DNA of 64,000 bases from Takakia lepidozioides (GCA_030704615.1 CM060732.1:25110001-25174000), one strand, 5' to 3'. Counted from the first letter of the stretch, positions 1 to 12,531 are shown. The notes: generated by a model from the letters alone, not told the origin. A program made the numbers and translations.

Positions 1-536
1 GAGTGCGAGCAACTAAACGGGTGAGTGCAAGACAGCCGACACCACAGACAGCCGCCATCACCAAGAAAGTGGACCTGAAGCACATCCCTGTTTTATTAGG
101 AGTCTCATCTATCTTGGTAAACCTATCTGGAAGTCACAATATAATCTACGGTTTCAGCTGTCACTCTCTGTCCCTCCTTCAACTATTTCCTATCTTTTTT
201 CACAAAGGGACAAGTGACAATACTGGCAAACATGACCAACTAACCTGAAACACTGGGGTCCCACGCACTTGTGAGGCCCAGTCAATGCTTGCCCAGCTGC
301 TAATGCCACAGCTTGAGCAGCCACAACTTGTCCATCATATATGTAACCCGCAAGTTTTACTGAGAGCAGGTATGAGCCAACTGTCGCGGAGATGCTGCCA
401 ACAAAAATACAACTCAACTCAGAACAACAAACCTGGATCAGGAACTTGCTGGCCTTAAAAGACACTTGGAGAAGCCACAGGGTTGGTGGAGAAAGACATA
501 CTATACAGACCTTATAAACCAACAGACCGTACAACA

Positions 537-580
<44 letters not shown>

Positions 581-2032
581 TGTACTCATAAGACGTTGTT
601 TACTGTAGCCTAGTGGCCATTGACCCCGCAACCAGTTTGAGCGGAACACAAAGGGACAGAACCTACCTTTGTCAGGGGCTGACGCCGGTAGTAAGACTTA
701 CCTTGGAATAAACAATTGTTCCGGGTTTTCCAGATATCCTCTAGAAATCCCTCTACACAAGCGTCAAACTGCTGTGTGTGGTTTGCCCAATAACTGGGCT
801 CAAAAAGGGCCTGGGCTTTTGGCTCAGCCTCGAGACTTTCAAAGTTGGTAAACAGAGGTACAGGCACAATTCCCTTGATAGATTTGAAGAGAGCATCTCT
901 CTGGTGAGATAACCCCGGACAATGAATCAGAAAATGAATATTGTCTTCAGGTTGCCGGCACAACGGGCAATTGCACTCTCCCTTTCCTCTCTGCTTCTGT
1001 TTGCTGTTCAAAGGCAGGCTTCCCACCCTAAGTTTAAATTTCAGTCTAGTGCCGAGAGTGGGTAGACCCTTGAGGTCATCCAGGATGGCCTCCCCCATGT
1101 CACAGACTGGAAACAAGTTCAGGGAAGTTTTCTGCCTAACTTCATTTTCATCAGACAATTTCCTGGCAATAGACATGGCTTTGGACACAACAGCCTGTAA
1201 GTCAGATTTATCCAGCAGGGTCAAGACTTGCGGAGATCCTTGAGGATCTCTTCTACTCTCTTCCACCAGGAGTTAGCCTGTTTGACAGGGCGATCCTGTT
1301 TACAAGATATAGAGTCGATTAACTTAGGATATCTGATGTTGGACAAAGTTGCAGCTGACCCCACCACCTGACCTTGAATTCATCTTGTCAGGAGCTTAAG
1401 GCAGGGATGCCAAACTCACCCCGAACAGCCACATTGGCTGTTTTGGAGCAAGCTGATATGCACTCCTTCCGCACCCCTACTTGAACAGATTCTAGAGACT
1501 TGGCCTGGTTGGAGTTATCACCCCATATGGCAGATGCGTACTCCGAGGCAGGTCTAAAAATGCGACAAAGTATAGTTTTCTTGACCTCAGAGGTGATCCA
1601 TCTGTAGTGAAAAATTTAGTGAGACCCAGCGCTTTGCGCTTGCCAGTTTGAACAACTTTCTGAATATGTGCATCCTCATTACAGTTGGAGGAAAACTCAA
1701 CGCCAAGGTATGTGTAGGAAGGGAGGACTGGAATCTCTTGGCTTCCCACTGCCACTTGAGATCACCTCCTCCCTCTCCTCGGTCGTTGAATGCCACCACT
1801 GCACATTTACTGACATAAGCCTCTAGCCCCTAAAGGTCAAAGTATCTCTTCGCGCAATCAATCAACTCCTGGAGATTGGAAGGAGTCTCCCCTATGCCTG
1901 CGAAGTCATCCGCAAACATAAGGGCTGGTATGGTGGCATCACCCACCCTTAACCCAAATCCATCACTTTCCACATCCTCGAGGAGTTGATTGATGAGAAC
2001 ATTGAAGAGCAGAGGGGAGAGGGTACATCCTT

Positions 2033-2063
<31 letters not shown>

Positions 2064-5000
2064 CTCATAAGACGTTGTTTGCCGTAGCCTTGTGGCCATT
2101 GAGAGAGAGAGAGAGAGAGAGAGGAGACCTGAGGGTGTTGTAAAGGGCCCCAAAATGCTTCAGGCCAAACAACTCAGAGGAAGTGGCCACCATTAGAGTC
2201 CAATGAGCTCCATGTGCCAGCCCCACAAGTATGGATGCCACATAGAGCATTCCTGGCACTATCCCCAAGAAGACCACCCCCTAGTTCAATGTTACTTAAA
2301 AGTACCAACATGACAGCATATATTGTGCCATCTAAATCATACACACCCACACTTACACAATTACACCTGTGTTAAGTTGGCTCCGATATCACAAATAGAG
2401 CTGAATAGCCATTTCGCTAATTTCACTAATTTGCGGACATGTTAGTTGTGGTCAAATCTTTTGGAGATGCTTGGTGGCACACCCTAGAAACTTGGATGAA
2501 AACACGAAGATATCAAGTATATTTAAGCACCAAAATGTGTGACCCACAGCTTTGCATATAAAAAATCTAAGCATTTGAACATCTCCACAATAACAGATTT
2601 TCATACCTGAACAAAAACACTCTTGGTCAATACTAGGAATTATTCTGGAGGTAACACTTAGACTTACAGATGCCAAAGCAAAGAACGGATATTGAAGTAG
2701 CCACAAACTCAACACTGACAGGAGTGAAGTTCTTTAACCTTAAGGTTACCTGCAGATGCAAATAGAAGATGCGCCAATGCCATAACAGCTTGCACAAAGA
2801 AGAGGAACAGAGGCCGTGGAGTAGCATATTGTTTCATGTAATACTCTGATACATATCTGCAATTTGACTTGTAGAATATTAGACAATATCAGGCAACAGC
2901 TTACACAAGACTTAATCATGCTGTTTCCCTGAAGCCTATTGAGGCAACTATGACAACCTTGTCTGGGCACAATTGCAAGCTTGAGACACATACCCAGAGC
3001 CCATTCTCCCAAGAAAATTCCACACACTAACCAACGCCACAAAAGCTCCTATGCTCCGAGAACCAAGAGATTCTGCCATCTGCACAAAAGCCACAGAGGA
3101 GTACTGTTGTAGGCTTGCAAAAGTAGACCATCTGCCGGATTAGATGAATGTGAAACACTCAATTGAAACAGACAGTGGCCGGAGAGAAGAATGCTAGGAT
3201 AGAATGACGGTTAGGACATGTACTTCTTTTTATACTGCCTATAGACGTGTTAGTTTATCTATTTTGTAAATGTAGGTAGTTCCATACCTGTTAACAGCAT
3301 ACTGCGCAAGCACATAGAGCACTAGAAGCGACTGCATGGAGCAAAGTTTAATAATCACCTGCGCAAGGTTGTTGATAGCAGTTAATCCACTCCCAGTACC
3401 ACAGCCCATGGCAAAAAACAGCAGCCTGCACTAGCAGAGGGACAAAGGAACTCTAAAGAATTATGGATTATGTCATTCTCACTTTCCAGTCAATATTTAA
3501 CTGCAGCAAGCTGTCTACCAATAACACATGTGAGAAAATGAACTCTTACCATCAACAAAAATGCCAAGCTACTGTTGCTAGGGTGGAAGTGACGAGAGTG
3601 GCAAGCAGATCCCAATGATGTCAAATTTGATTGTAGAAATAGGGCCAAAAACAAAACAAGTGAAACCGCAGTGTTTCTTGACAGTTGCCTATGCATTCTG
3701 CCATGCAGAACAACATGGGGAAAAGTGGCTAGTAGTACTTTGACATACAATCGAAAAGATATTTGTAGTGACTAACCCAGAAGTTTGGTTGCTCTAAAAA
3801 ACTGCAACATACCAATAATCTTCAGTGGTGGCTGCCTGCCAGAGTGTGTGATCATGCCCAAGCTTCACCTTCCGCTTTGATGGCGTCTCTGGATTCAGAG
3901 CTTTTGCAGCATCCATGAGCAGCTCTAAGCCCTTGGGAGCCACATCAATGGTAGTTGCTGTCTTCACCTGGAGCAATGGTGACTTACGCTCAACTGATTG
4001 CTTGCTGTAGCCTCGGTCTGCTGTAGGCGAGGACACTAAATGCACCTCTGTAGGGAGTGAACTATAACCCTTTTGTTGCACCCCTGCACTCAGCTGCCAC
4101 TGCCCAGTTACACACCACCAACGGTTTCAGGAAGGTTAAAATAATGATCCTTCCAAATTCCAGCCATGACCAATAGATAAATCATCACAACAACACAATA
4201 TCAAGACCTTGTCCAATTCAGAGGAGTTCAAGCAGCAGGCTGAACCACATGCACATAACACAGGGCACCTTCCCCTTGGAGAGGTGGCAGATCAATGCGA
4301 GGGGTACTAAAACTCCCAGAGCCAGTTATCGGGAATCAGACTGAAACCTCTCAGCCATGTATATGAAACTCAATATTGAAATTGCCACAACGTTAGCATA
4401 CAGCAGACAACCGATCTGGTTTTCACAGAGATGAAGTAAAATTGTGTATTCAATGGCATCGTCATCATATTGGACAATGTGAGGTGGATTCCACCCTGGT
4501 TAGTGCTTTAGAAACAGGAATGACAAATGAGGCTGTGGTTACACCTTTGGTCACACTGCTAAAAAAGACACGCAAAAAAGACGGAGGACAAATGAGCAGT
4601 TTTACAGCCACAGAGGGCTAGAGGGTTTAAAAGTAGGGGGGGAAGAGGATGAGGGCTTACAGGTATGACGCCTGGGAGAAGCAGGATAACTAGCATGAGT
4701 GTCATGAACAAGCGACTGACAGTCTTACTTATCACAAACATATCCTGCACCCCCACCATCCACCTTTATATCCATGTGGACTAAAAGTTATAACAACCGC
4801 CAAAACCAGAGAGTAGTTAAATGCCCAAGAAGTCCATTGGGTTTAAGAAGCCATGGAAAGGTAGAGTAATGAGCATAATCAGCGTGCAGCATTTTTTCCA
4901 TGACTTTGGAGCTCAAAAATGGAATTGGGTCTGAGGAAAAAGCAGAGGACTCGCCTGGATGAGAATGACAGCCAAGAGGTAGAAAGCTAGTACAAGCCCC

Positions 5001-6817
5001 ACTATCTGCACATCATCATCAAGTCCCCATAATGATGACAGACAGAACTCATGATTCACTGTCCTTGTACCTGTTGAAATAATAGAGAATGAAGTACAAA
5101 CAAATCTTCATCACAAGAGACCTGACTTAACGTTGTCAAAAAGAAACTTTTCGAATCTCCACTTACATACAAGATCGAGAATTTGGACTTGTCAGATTCA
5201 TCTTTTCGCTTAGGGGACTCCACAGGGCGAATGACCACCATGGATACCAATGCCACCACTGGGGGCACTGTTGCACACAGCAAGAGAAATGGGCCTGTAT
5301 GTGGGGCATACACTGCTGTATAGACCTGTAAATTAACCTCAATTGTGTCAATAATATGAATACGTGCTGGGTTCCTGATGATGGGTGCATATGAACATAC
5401 AGTAAACGTTTTCAGATGTCTTGATCCAGTCCACCTCATAGCCATTTTGGTGGAACAAATTCTTGAGCTAGGACAACTCTGTGAAAGCAAAGGCAGGAAA
5501 CAAGCACAGAATATAATTCATGCTTTGAGCAACTGCGTACCTGTGTAAAGATGGCTCCACTAAGGCCAATGAAGCCCTTGAGAAGGCCAACCACAACTCC
5601 CCTGTCTGAGGGGAAGTTACGCATGCTGAGGAACCCAACAATATACCTCAGTATCTTTAATCTTACTGAGATTTAGCAAGAAAACACCTGCTGATAGATT
5701 CTCAAAATAACATAAGCCAGATCTCACGTAACATCTGAGCTGCGGTCTCTTGCATAATTTCACACACTAGCTAGAAAGAAGAGATAAATATAGGGAACAG
5801 GTGAGAAGAATACCAAGTAACAAGAACAGCTGTGTTGAACCAAGAGGCGCCATTAGTACCGAGCATAATAATTGCACACATCTACAACCAGGTTAACAGA
5901 GGCAACCTTTTAGTAGAGGATGTAAGATTTCATTTCAAAACATTTAACTGATCTGGATCAGGTGCACAAAACGAAACATGAAAAGCCAGTTGTAGAAGAG
6001 GGAAAAAGAGAACTTATTAAATCCACAGGAGGCCAATAGAAGGGTCCGTAAGAATGTCCAAAAAGAAACAGAAGTAATGATTACCGGATGCATCTCACAA
6101 GCTTCTATATCATCACAGCAGTACCTGCCAGTAAGATGGCGAGATTTGGCCTGTGGCTGCTAAGTACAGCTGCACAAAAGTAGTATATACATTTGACAAT
6201 CAGTACAACTAGTGTTTGAAGTCAACAACCATAAAATTTAAGCAGAAGTAATGCCTTTGATAGACATTCAGGTGAGTCCCAAGCATCCAGCAGCATGACT
6301 AGGTGTGCGCTGAAATCCAAATTAAGTTAGGATGAGCTTGTCTTGAACCAAACTCAAACAATGACTTTCTAGAGACTGAGGATCCCATGTCCCTGTCCCC
6401 AGAACCTTCAAGGGTACTTGACAGGTTGGGCAACCAGCAGGAACACCCACCAATAGCCAAATGCAATCTGTGCACTGACGGGAACTAATTAAAGTGAAAA
6501 TCTCTGCAGTTGCACACAGTCTAGTGAAGCCTTACCAAGGAATAGAAGAAGCAGTGCATAGATCCACCAATGAGGAGCACAAACCAGGCAGACGTGAGGT
6601 CAATCAAAAGGCCAGGAATTATGCCCACATTGCCACCAATATCCTTTGAAGTGCCCAGGCCATCAATCATTTCTTGATTATAGCCCAATGTATGCTTAAG
6701 ATCAGCAGAGTAGAGAGAAAATACATATGAAATTCCGCCGCAGGCTTGCATCCACATGCCAAGACACAACCCTAACCACTTGTCATTCAGAAATTTCTTT
6801 ACCCTCAACCCCCTCAT
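1..6817 (-). CDS. Nodulin-like / MFS membrane transporter (3' end outside window)
   Basis: I reconstructed 13 exons with GT-AG borders and consistent phase: 6536-6817, 6125-6169, 5814-5881, 5541-5625, 5167-5325, 4661-4744, 3813-4093, 3359-3425, 2994-3079, 2739-2856, 2129-2280, 245-394 and 1-74, about 550 codons with no stop. The ATG at 6815-6817 opens a typical family start (GLCLGMWMQACGGISYVFSL). Nodulin-like landmarks follow in order: LAATGQISPSYWQ, LGTNGASWFNTA, RNFPSDRGVVVGLLKGF, a central loop near 3813-4093, FFAMGCGTGSGLTAINNLAQ, VSVWNFLGRMGSGY, ILVGLAHGAHWTLM, ELFGLKHFGALYNTL, VGSYLLSVKLAGYIYD and KCVGPQCFR. Family members (PF06813 plus MFS half) are about 12-TM membrane proteins of 550-600 residues; most have no proven substrate. 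The exon 2739-2856 donor could instead lie at 2750. The gene looks intact despite the LINE in the intron 395-2128. Confidence 0.85.
541..623. repeat. (GA)n tract plus LINE 3'-end sequence, copy 1
   Basis: A pure GA run (541-575) is followed by a 43-bp segment (581-623) that recurs with three mismatches at 2060-2102. On the minus strand this is the LINE 3' end followed by a (CT)n tail. Confidence 0.75.
577..2034 (-). mobile_element. 5'-truncated LINE (non-LTR retrotransposon), decayed
   Basis: Reading on the minus strand, the element begins at about 2034 inside the RT domain (QGCTLSPLLFNVLINQL) and continues through the catalytic FADD block (PALMFADDFAGIGET, near 1900). A YLGVEFSS block follows at about 1700. 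The C-terminal zinc-binding tail has CNCPLCRQPEDNIHFLIHCP (near 950) and then WKTRNNCLF. Frame changes and stops separate these blocks (about 1830, 1800-1490, 1490-1270), so it is not coding. Everything upstream of the RT core is missing, as is usual for abortive LINE reverse transcription. It lies in the same orientation as the host transporter gene, wholly within an intron, and is bounded by (GA)n tracts on both sides. Confidence 0.8.
2033..2124. repeat. (GA)n - 43-bp LINE 3'-end copy - (GA)n
   Basis: Two GA runs (about 2033-2058 and 2102-2122) flank a second copy (2060-2102) of the 43-bp LINE 3'-terminal segment. On the minus strand this reads as an extremely truncated LINE insertion with a CT tail, into whose tail the longer LINE copy then inserted. 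Confidence 0.7.
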
Positions 6818-9607
6818 TTCTCAAATAGGCTATCACCCACTACAGCTTGATTGTCAGGTCTCTGGCATCATCTGTAAATAGAATGCTGACCCTGCGCATA
6901 CCCCTGGCTCATTTTTATTCCTTCATCCGTTGAACACCATCAGCAAAGCTTTTTGCCTTTCAGAGGTTGATTGGGTGTCTTCTTTGCTTGTCAAGGCCCA
7001 CCATTACATTTCTTGGCATGCCATTTGGAAATCCCACCAAATAATCCTCAATGATTCCGCGTTGTAGGACCTCCAGAAGAAGCTGTTGGCCCTTCACAAG
7101 GGAACAATGGAACCATCGAGCAGAGAGAAGGTTCCTGCGGCTGCAACTACACAGTACCAGCTCGCCTTCAAAAGTAAGTTTGCCAACCTCCAGTGGCACT
7201 ATATCTCTGCACCTGCTTGTCCAGTGACCTTTGCAATCGCCTGTTGCACTTGCCCACCCCCACAGATGTTGTTTATCTCCCCTGCAAGACAGTATGTATT
7301 TTCTCAGGTCAGAGCTAAGTCAACATTCAATACAATGCTAGCTGGCCTACTCGTTTCCTTTCTCACTAGTTGCAGTGGGCCCAAGTTAAAACTTCCTAGA
7401 ACAGTTCCATATGGTCACAGGGTGGTCAGTGGTCATTTCTGAAGGATCAATATTGATATTACATGAGTCTCAAGTACAAATGCACAAACAATGTGCAAAC
7501 TGCAGCCTATCTAGATCCATTCTGCCTAAACGTTGATACTTAATTTTTACCCTACTCAGCATTTGCTCTATCAATTCATCGGCTCCACCAAACATTTGTC
7601 TTCACAATTTCCTGGATATGCCAAACTTTTGCCATTATGCACAGCAGTGGATTATACGGATTCACGTGTACAATAATATTTGCCCTATCCATCCTTCAAC
7701 TTCATCAAATGTCTTTGCCACAACTGATCACCAGCTGCTGTCTTCCAACCTTTTCCAAGATCTGAACTGGAACGGAGTTCTGTGGATAGGTATCAGTAAA
7801 CTAAAATTCGGTTGACTAAACACCGAGGCATAAAAAAATGACCTCTGAAGACTGAGCCGTCCAGAGAGGTTATGGCGCCGGAGACCAACTCATAGCTACG
7901 CAACTCAACGGACTAATAAGCTCCAAAGTGTTGAGACAGCTCTCTGCTAGTTCGAATCCTTCCACTCCCCAGGCAGGTTGAGTACAATTCACAGTGCTCA
8001 CATCAGTGTTGCAACATCATTCCACCCGCACCTTTTAGAATGGTAAACGTTTAGTCTGAAATGTTTTGCGGGAGACAGGAAGGGAGGGAAGAAAAGAGGG
8101 GGAGAACAAGAAGAGACAGATGGGTGTGAAGGATATTAACTCATTGTTCGAGTACAATCTCTCAATTAGGATGGATCACAGCTTCTCAAGTATCAGGAAT
8201 CCATCCAACAGTTCCTTGCTGACTCACAAGCTATATAATGGGACCAAATCCTTGCTCTAGATAAAAACCAGGTGATGAGAACAAATGTGTGTATTATCTG
8301 AGTAAAATGCAGATCGAATCTAAGTTCTCCTACTACTTGGCACTGAGAATGCTACGATCTTCAATGCTGGAGATCATACTTGGCAGTCCAGACTCATACC
8401 GGACATTGGACCTCGTCAACCCCTGAGCCCGGTTTTATCAGCAAGAACCTCAAAGGCTACAACTAGAACCTATTCCTGAGAGGACCAGCTGTAGGCGGAT
8501 GAGACAAACCAAGACAAAAGCCGAGGGAGAGGACTGGCATTACCAATCAGGCTGCTCACTACATTCCCCCCATCAACAAGAACTCCTCCCAACCCCTGAC
8601 AACTTCAATCGGAACAAGAGAACAAGAGCTCCAAGGGCCAGTGCCAGGATGCCCTTCACAAACTTGTATGCCATCAGGAACAAGAACAGCTCACATCTCC
8701 AATCAACTTAAACTGCACAAAACTCCAACGCATCACAACTGAGAAGCACTACGAACAGAACCATCACTGGCATCAAAATCACCTTCATGCACTCTCTCGT
8801 GTCCGGAAGATTGCGAAGAGAACAGCTCCCGATCCGCGGCACGCCAACCTCTGGGCCACCACTCGCAACACCTCTCTGTAAAGGAGCGTATGTGTTCTTG
8901 TTGCTGGCGTGGCGGTGCATTATTGGGCATAACTGCAGCACAAAGTCTGATCAGTGACATGGCGTTTCAGCACTGGCTTACTATTTTTATTACTAGAGAG
9001 ACAAGCAGTCACGTCCAGCTCAGCCGCCACACTGACAAATCCTGCTCACACACTTTTCTTTTCTTGTTAATTAGCTGAGATGTGATCGTTGTCATCAGAT
9101 CCGATCAGATCAGTGGTGCAGATTCTATCTCAGACTCTGCGCTTAACAGAGTGGCTAATACCTTTACACTTGTAGGTCGACTCAAAATCTCAAACTAGTC
9201 TCCGCTTCTCTGACTTGATGGGAACGATGGTGAGGTCGATGGTTTCAGGGCCTTACCACACGAGCGGCACTGGAAGTCACCGCAACATGCTGCCAAAGGC
9301 CTGTCGATTGGTTGATGGATCGTAAACTGACACCCTCACCTACCACACAGGAGGAACGGCAGCGAGAAGACAATGTGACGTGGTGCTTATGTGGAGCCTC
9401 TCCGCGAAAGTAGGATTTCCAGGGACCATTGCCTGGAAATCCAAAATCTTAGGGAACTTCTTTGTCGCGATCTCCCTCCTTCTCGTCGTGGCCCTCATCT
9501 GAGTCATTCATTTTTGCTTCTCAACGATCTGTTTTCGTGCCCGACTGCCATCATGTGGTAGCGTTGGTTTGTTTTTGCTGATATGGGCCTACTCTCCATA
9601 ACATACA
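6818..9607. other. Upstream region of the transporter gene, no gene supported
   Basis: No conserved coding block, RNA gene or repeat family was recognised here. Short open frames (for example 6960-7199 on the minus strand, 7086-7442 on the plus strand) show no family resemblance. The proximal part presumably contains the promoter and 5' UTR of the minus-strand transporter, but no specific site can be supported. Confidence 0.4.
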
Positions 9608-10540
9608 GGGGGGAATGCTAGATCGTGAGCCCAGAGCCTTGAGCCTGTGAGCCCAGCCAGGCTCACCCCATGTCATGTGTTAATTTCGAACATACAGGAC
9701 GTATTTCCGCGGGATGTTTCTATTTCCGCGGAATGAATTGCCCTTTTATAGTCATTGCAGACGTCACTTTTATCATCCATCCCACCCCTGAAGTCTGAAA
9801 TGTCTGGCAAGGAGCTGAGAACTCGGTCTTTGTGGCACGACACATCAGGAGAAATGAATGCACAGACACTTGCCAATGAAAATCCGCACACCATTTTCAA
9901 GGGATATTATTTTGTATACGACTTCTCTGCAGTCTGCCCGTCCCACACACATTTTTTTATTTTTTATTTTTATTTTTGCAGATGCCCTGAAAGTGGTGTG
10001 CGGTCTTCTATGCACGACTTCTCTACAGCTGCCCATCTTTTTTTCTTTTCTTTTTTCATTCCCACGCAGATGCCCTGAAAGTAGTGTGCGGTGCCGCAAC
10101 TATTTTCAGGGCATCTGCGGTGCACGTTTTCTCTGCAGCTGCTCATTCTTCCCCTACACACGTTTTATTTATTATTTATCTTTCGTTCCCACGCAGATGC
10201 CTTGAAAGTAGTGTGCGGTGCACGTTTTCTCTGCTGCCTATTCTTCCCATATATATATATATATATTTTCGTTCCCACGCAGACGCCCTGAAAATAGTGT
10301 GCGGCACCGCACATTACTTTCAGGATCTGCGGTGCACGTTTTCTCTGCAACTGCCCATTCCAAACACGTTTTTTTTTTTTTTTTTTTTTAAATTTTTTTT
10401 TGTTTTTTTTCTGTTCCCACGCAGATGCCCTGAAAGTAGTGTGTGGGATGCCCGAAAGTAGTGTGCGGCACCGCACTCTACTTTCAGGGCATCTGTGGTG
10501 CACGTTTTTGGAGCAGCTGCCTATCCCACACACTGCTCGT
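9608..10540. mobile_element. Element A0: GTGAGCC-terminus element with hairpin array
   Basis: It begins with GGGGGGAATGC followed by clustered GTGAGCC/CTTGAGCC and GGCTCACCCC motifs, the same terminal signature as elements A (11018) and B (43784). Two CCGCGG boxes (about 9707-9735) and the block CTTTTATAGTCATTGCAG (about 9744) are shared with A (about 11232). A hairpin array follows at 9975-10520. No coding sequence was recognised. Right boundary uncertain. Confidence 0.5.
9975..10525. repeat. Tandem array of about 50-bp hairpins (A0)
   Basis: Five degenerate units of about 85-140 bp each begin near CACGCAGATGCCCTGAAAGT and continue through GTGTGCGG. They then carry CGGTGCACGTTTTCTCTGC and a T-rich spacer. 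In the units near 10067, 10276 and 10445 the GATGCCCTGAAA arm is matched by an inverted TTTCAGGGCATC arm, giving a hairpin with a GC-rich loop. Units near 9985 and 10195 lack the second arm. The spacers contain poly-T and (TA)n, which expand or contract independently. Confidence 0.75.
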
Positions 10541-11017
10541 ATGCTTTCCTGAAATCCCACTTTTGATTACGCAAAGATTGTTGTGTTGGTGAGAGGGTTT
10601 GGCCCCATATGGCTTGCAACAGCTATCCATAGCCTCCGGAAGGTGCTTAATGCACCGCCGCAGGCCGTTCACATAAAGGCAAAGAGCATGTGATGTGTGT
10701 GTCCAAGGAGTTGAGACAGCTCAATGTAAGGGCTGTTACTTTTGTGGTTATCTGTCTTGTTGGCGGCGGGCTGTAATTTTATGTAATGAGAAGTTGCTTA
10801 AAGTTGGTCAGGGTGGTTGATGAAACTACCTGCAATTCTGTAACGAAGTGTGATCACTCATGTTAAGTGTGTGGGATGCATTCCATTTGAGCTATTGGTG
10901 CAATTTGACAGAGGTCAAGCTTTAAGGTGTTTGATTCAGTAAGTGTTTTCGGTACTCAGGGCAACAATTGTGACTTGCATGGAAAAATGCGTGTGAATTT
11001 GGACTCGGTACAAGTTT
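10541..11017. other. No feature recognised
   Basis: Unique-looking sequence between elements A0 and A. No coding, RNA or repeat signal was supported. Confidence 0.4.
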
Positions 11018-11277
11018 GGGGGGAATGCCTCCGCGTGAGCCTGGCCGCGTGAGCGTGTGAGCAAGTGAGCGCAGTCAGGCTCACGCCACGTCAGCAATTG
11101 TCGCCACGTTGGTTCACGGGTATCACGGCACGTCAGCAGTCCTCGCCAGCGTGATTGACGCCACGTCATTTCCAAATGCACGGACCTATAACCGCGGATA
11201 GAAGGTAGGTGCCTATTTCCGTGGAATGGTTTACCTTTTCTAGTCATTGCAGATTACATCTTTAACATCCAGCCAAT

Positions 11278-11446
11278 CGATTGGATGAATATAGGATGGA
11301 TGAATGCAGAATGGATGAATGTAGCATGGAGGAATATGACTTGGATGAGTGCAAACAATGTGAATGATTCATGAAATGCAGGATGGATGAATGTATAATG
11401 GATGAATGTAAGGGGAATGAGTGCGAACACTTCGATGGATTGATGT
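11278..11446. repeat. GGATGAATG minisatellite (element A)
   Basis: Imperfect tandem copies of a roughly 9-18-bp motif built from GGATGAATG and GGATGAATGTA. The same type of minisatellite occurs at the corresponding place in element B (43992-44300). Confidence 0.75.
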
Positions 11447-11637
11447 AGTTTTTTTTCTGAAAGCAATTTCGAACTTTATTGGATTTCCCTTCTTTCAATA
11501 TCATGAGGGACCATGTCAACCCGTGAATATGTGTTTTGTAATTAGTCATTCCATTCGTACTTGGGACAAATGAACAGTCGCAACAAGTCCAAAAACTTTT
11601 ATGAGGATGAAGAAAGAGTACACATAAACTTTGAAGG

Positions 11638-11934
11638 TCAATCTGACTCGGACTCATCATAACATATCCCCGCATCCTCTGCATCCAAGTCCAAAAATTT
11701 CATAACTCCGGATCTGGGATGTCTACTCCCGCGTGCAGACATTCTGGGATCAGGTGATGGAGCCTCGGACATGCGAAGTGTCATTTCTTCCACATACATA
11801 AGAAGCAAAAAATTGGGCAGGGGGCTGTCGAATACGGAATCGGTTTGTGATCCCAAACGAGGATCCGACCACATGTCGAGATAATCAGGGACACCGCTCA
11901 AATGTTTTCCCTGCATGAGCACATATTTTGTGTA
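11638..11934 (-). pseudogene. Deleted methyltransferase-like gene of element A
   Basis: The minus-strand frame starts after a splice-acceptor-like AG with YTKYVLMQGKHLSGVPDYLD, closely matching the element B gene exon at 57914 (YTKYVLMEGNHLSGIPDYLD). After MWSDP it jumps directly to DSVFDSPLPNFLLLMYVEE and MKFLDLDAEDAGICY, matching the last B exon (SVFDSPLSNFLLPVYAE, LKYLDLDAEEAGIHC). The whole catalytic core found in B between these parts is absent. The frame remains open to a TGA. A truncated protein is conceivable, but a deletion remnant is the simpler reading. Confidence 0.65.
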
Positions 11935-11993
11935 CTTGCAAACTCGCAAACCCAATGCAATTCCCAACATGTCAATTCACAAAACATGAGAAT

Positions 11994-12531
11994 GTGATGA
12001 TCGGCGGCGATCATTACATTCCCTACATAGAGTGAGTGCTAATGGAATTCTACTACCTCACAAGTACCACCCTGAAGAAGGTCTAAATGTGATGATCACC
12101 GCCGATCATCACATTTTCTTGAAGATTTCAGTTTCAATCAGAGAAAGGCATATGACTGAAACACGAAAGCAAAACGATGCAATTCACATTTTTGGGCGAA
12201 ATGAAGATTTCTCTGCAAAAGCACACAACAGTTTGAGTGATGATCGGTGCTGATCATCACTTCCTTCCAGCCCTAAGATCATGTTTTGATGGACAACTAA
12301 CTTTGCAAGGGACAAAAGATGCAAAACTCAAACACGAAAGCAAAACAATGTGAACCACATTTCTGGCCGAAATGAAAAATACTTTGCAAAATCTTGAAGC
12401 ACTGTAAGTGATGATCGGCACCGATCATCACTTCTGCTCTGTTTTTTTTTTGGTATTGTTCCAAAAATAAATAAATAATTGCTCTGGTTGACATTTTGGT
12501 AGAGGTCGTGATGATCGTCGACGATCATCAC
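11994..12531. repeat. Array of five 24-bp palindromes (element A)
   Basis: Palindromes lie at 11994-12017, 12089-12112, 12237-12260, 12408-12431 and 12508-12531. Each has the left arm GTGATGATC and the right arm GATCATCAC (one arm has a single change), with a variable six-base GC-rich centre. Start-to-start spacing is 95, 148, 171 and 100 bp. The intervening DNA contains degenerate tandem copies (for example around 12150-12230 and 12320-12400, sharing ACGAAAGCAAAAC and CGAAATGAA). The palindromes are much better conserved than the spacers. The array lies just upstream of the retained first exon on the minus strand. Confidence 0.9.

Noticed and set aside
6960-7199. 79-codon minus-strand ORF upstream of the transporter
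   Set aside because: No domain, no codon or splice support, not linked to the transporter frame.
8708-8788. Short minus-strand ORF with a signal-peptide-like hydrophobic run (MKVILMPVMVLFVVLLSC)
   Set aside because: Only 26 codons, no continuation by an obvious splice and no homolog recognised.
10084-10560. ORFs across the A0 hairpin array
   Set aside because: Phe- or Lys-rich nonsense produced by poly-T tracts and tandem repeats.
11994-12531. CRISPR-like appearance of the palindrome array
   Set aside because: Spacing is irregular (95-171 bp), spacers are themselves degenerate tandem repeats, no cas genes exist and the context is eukaryotic.
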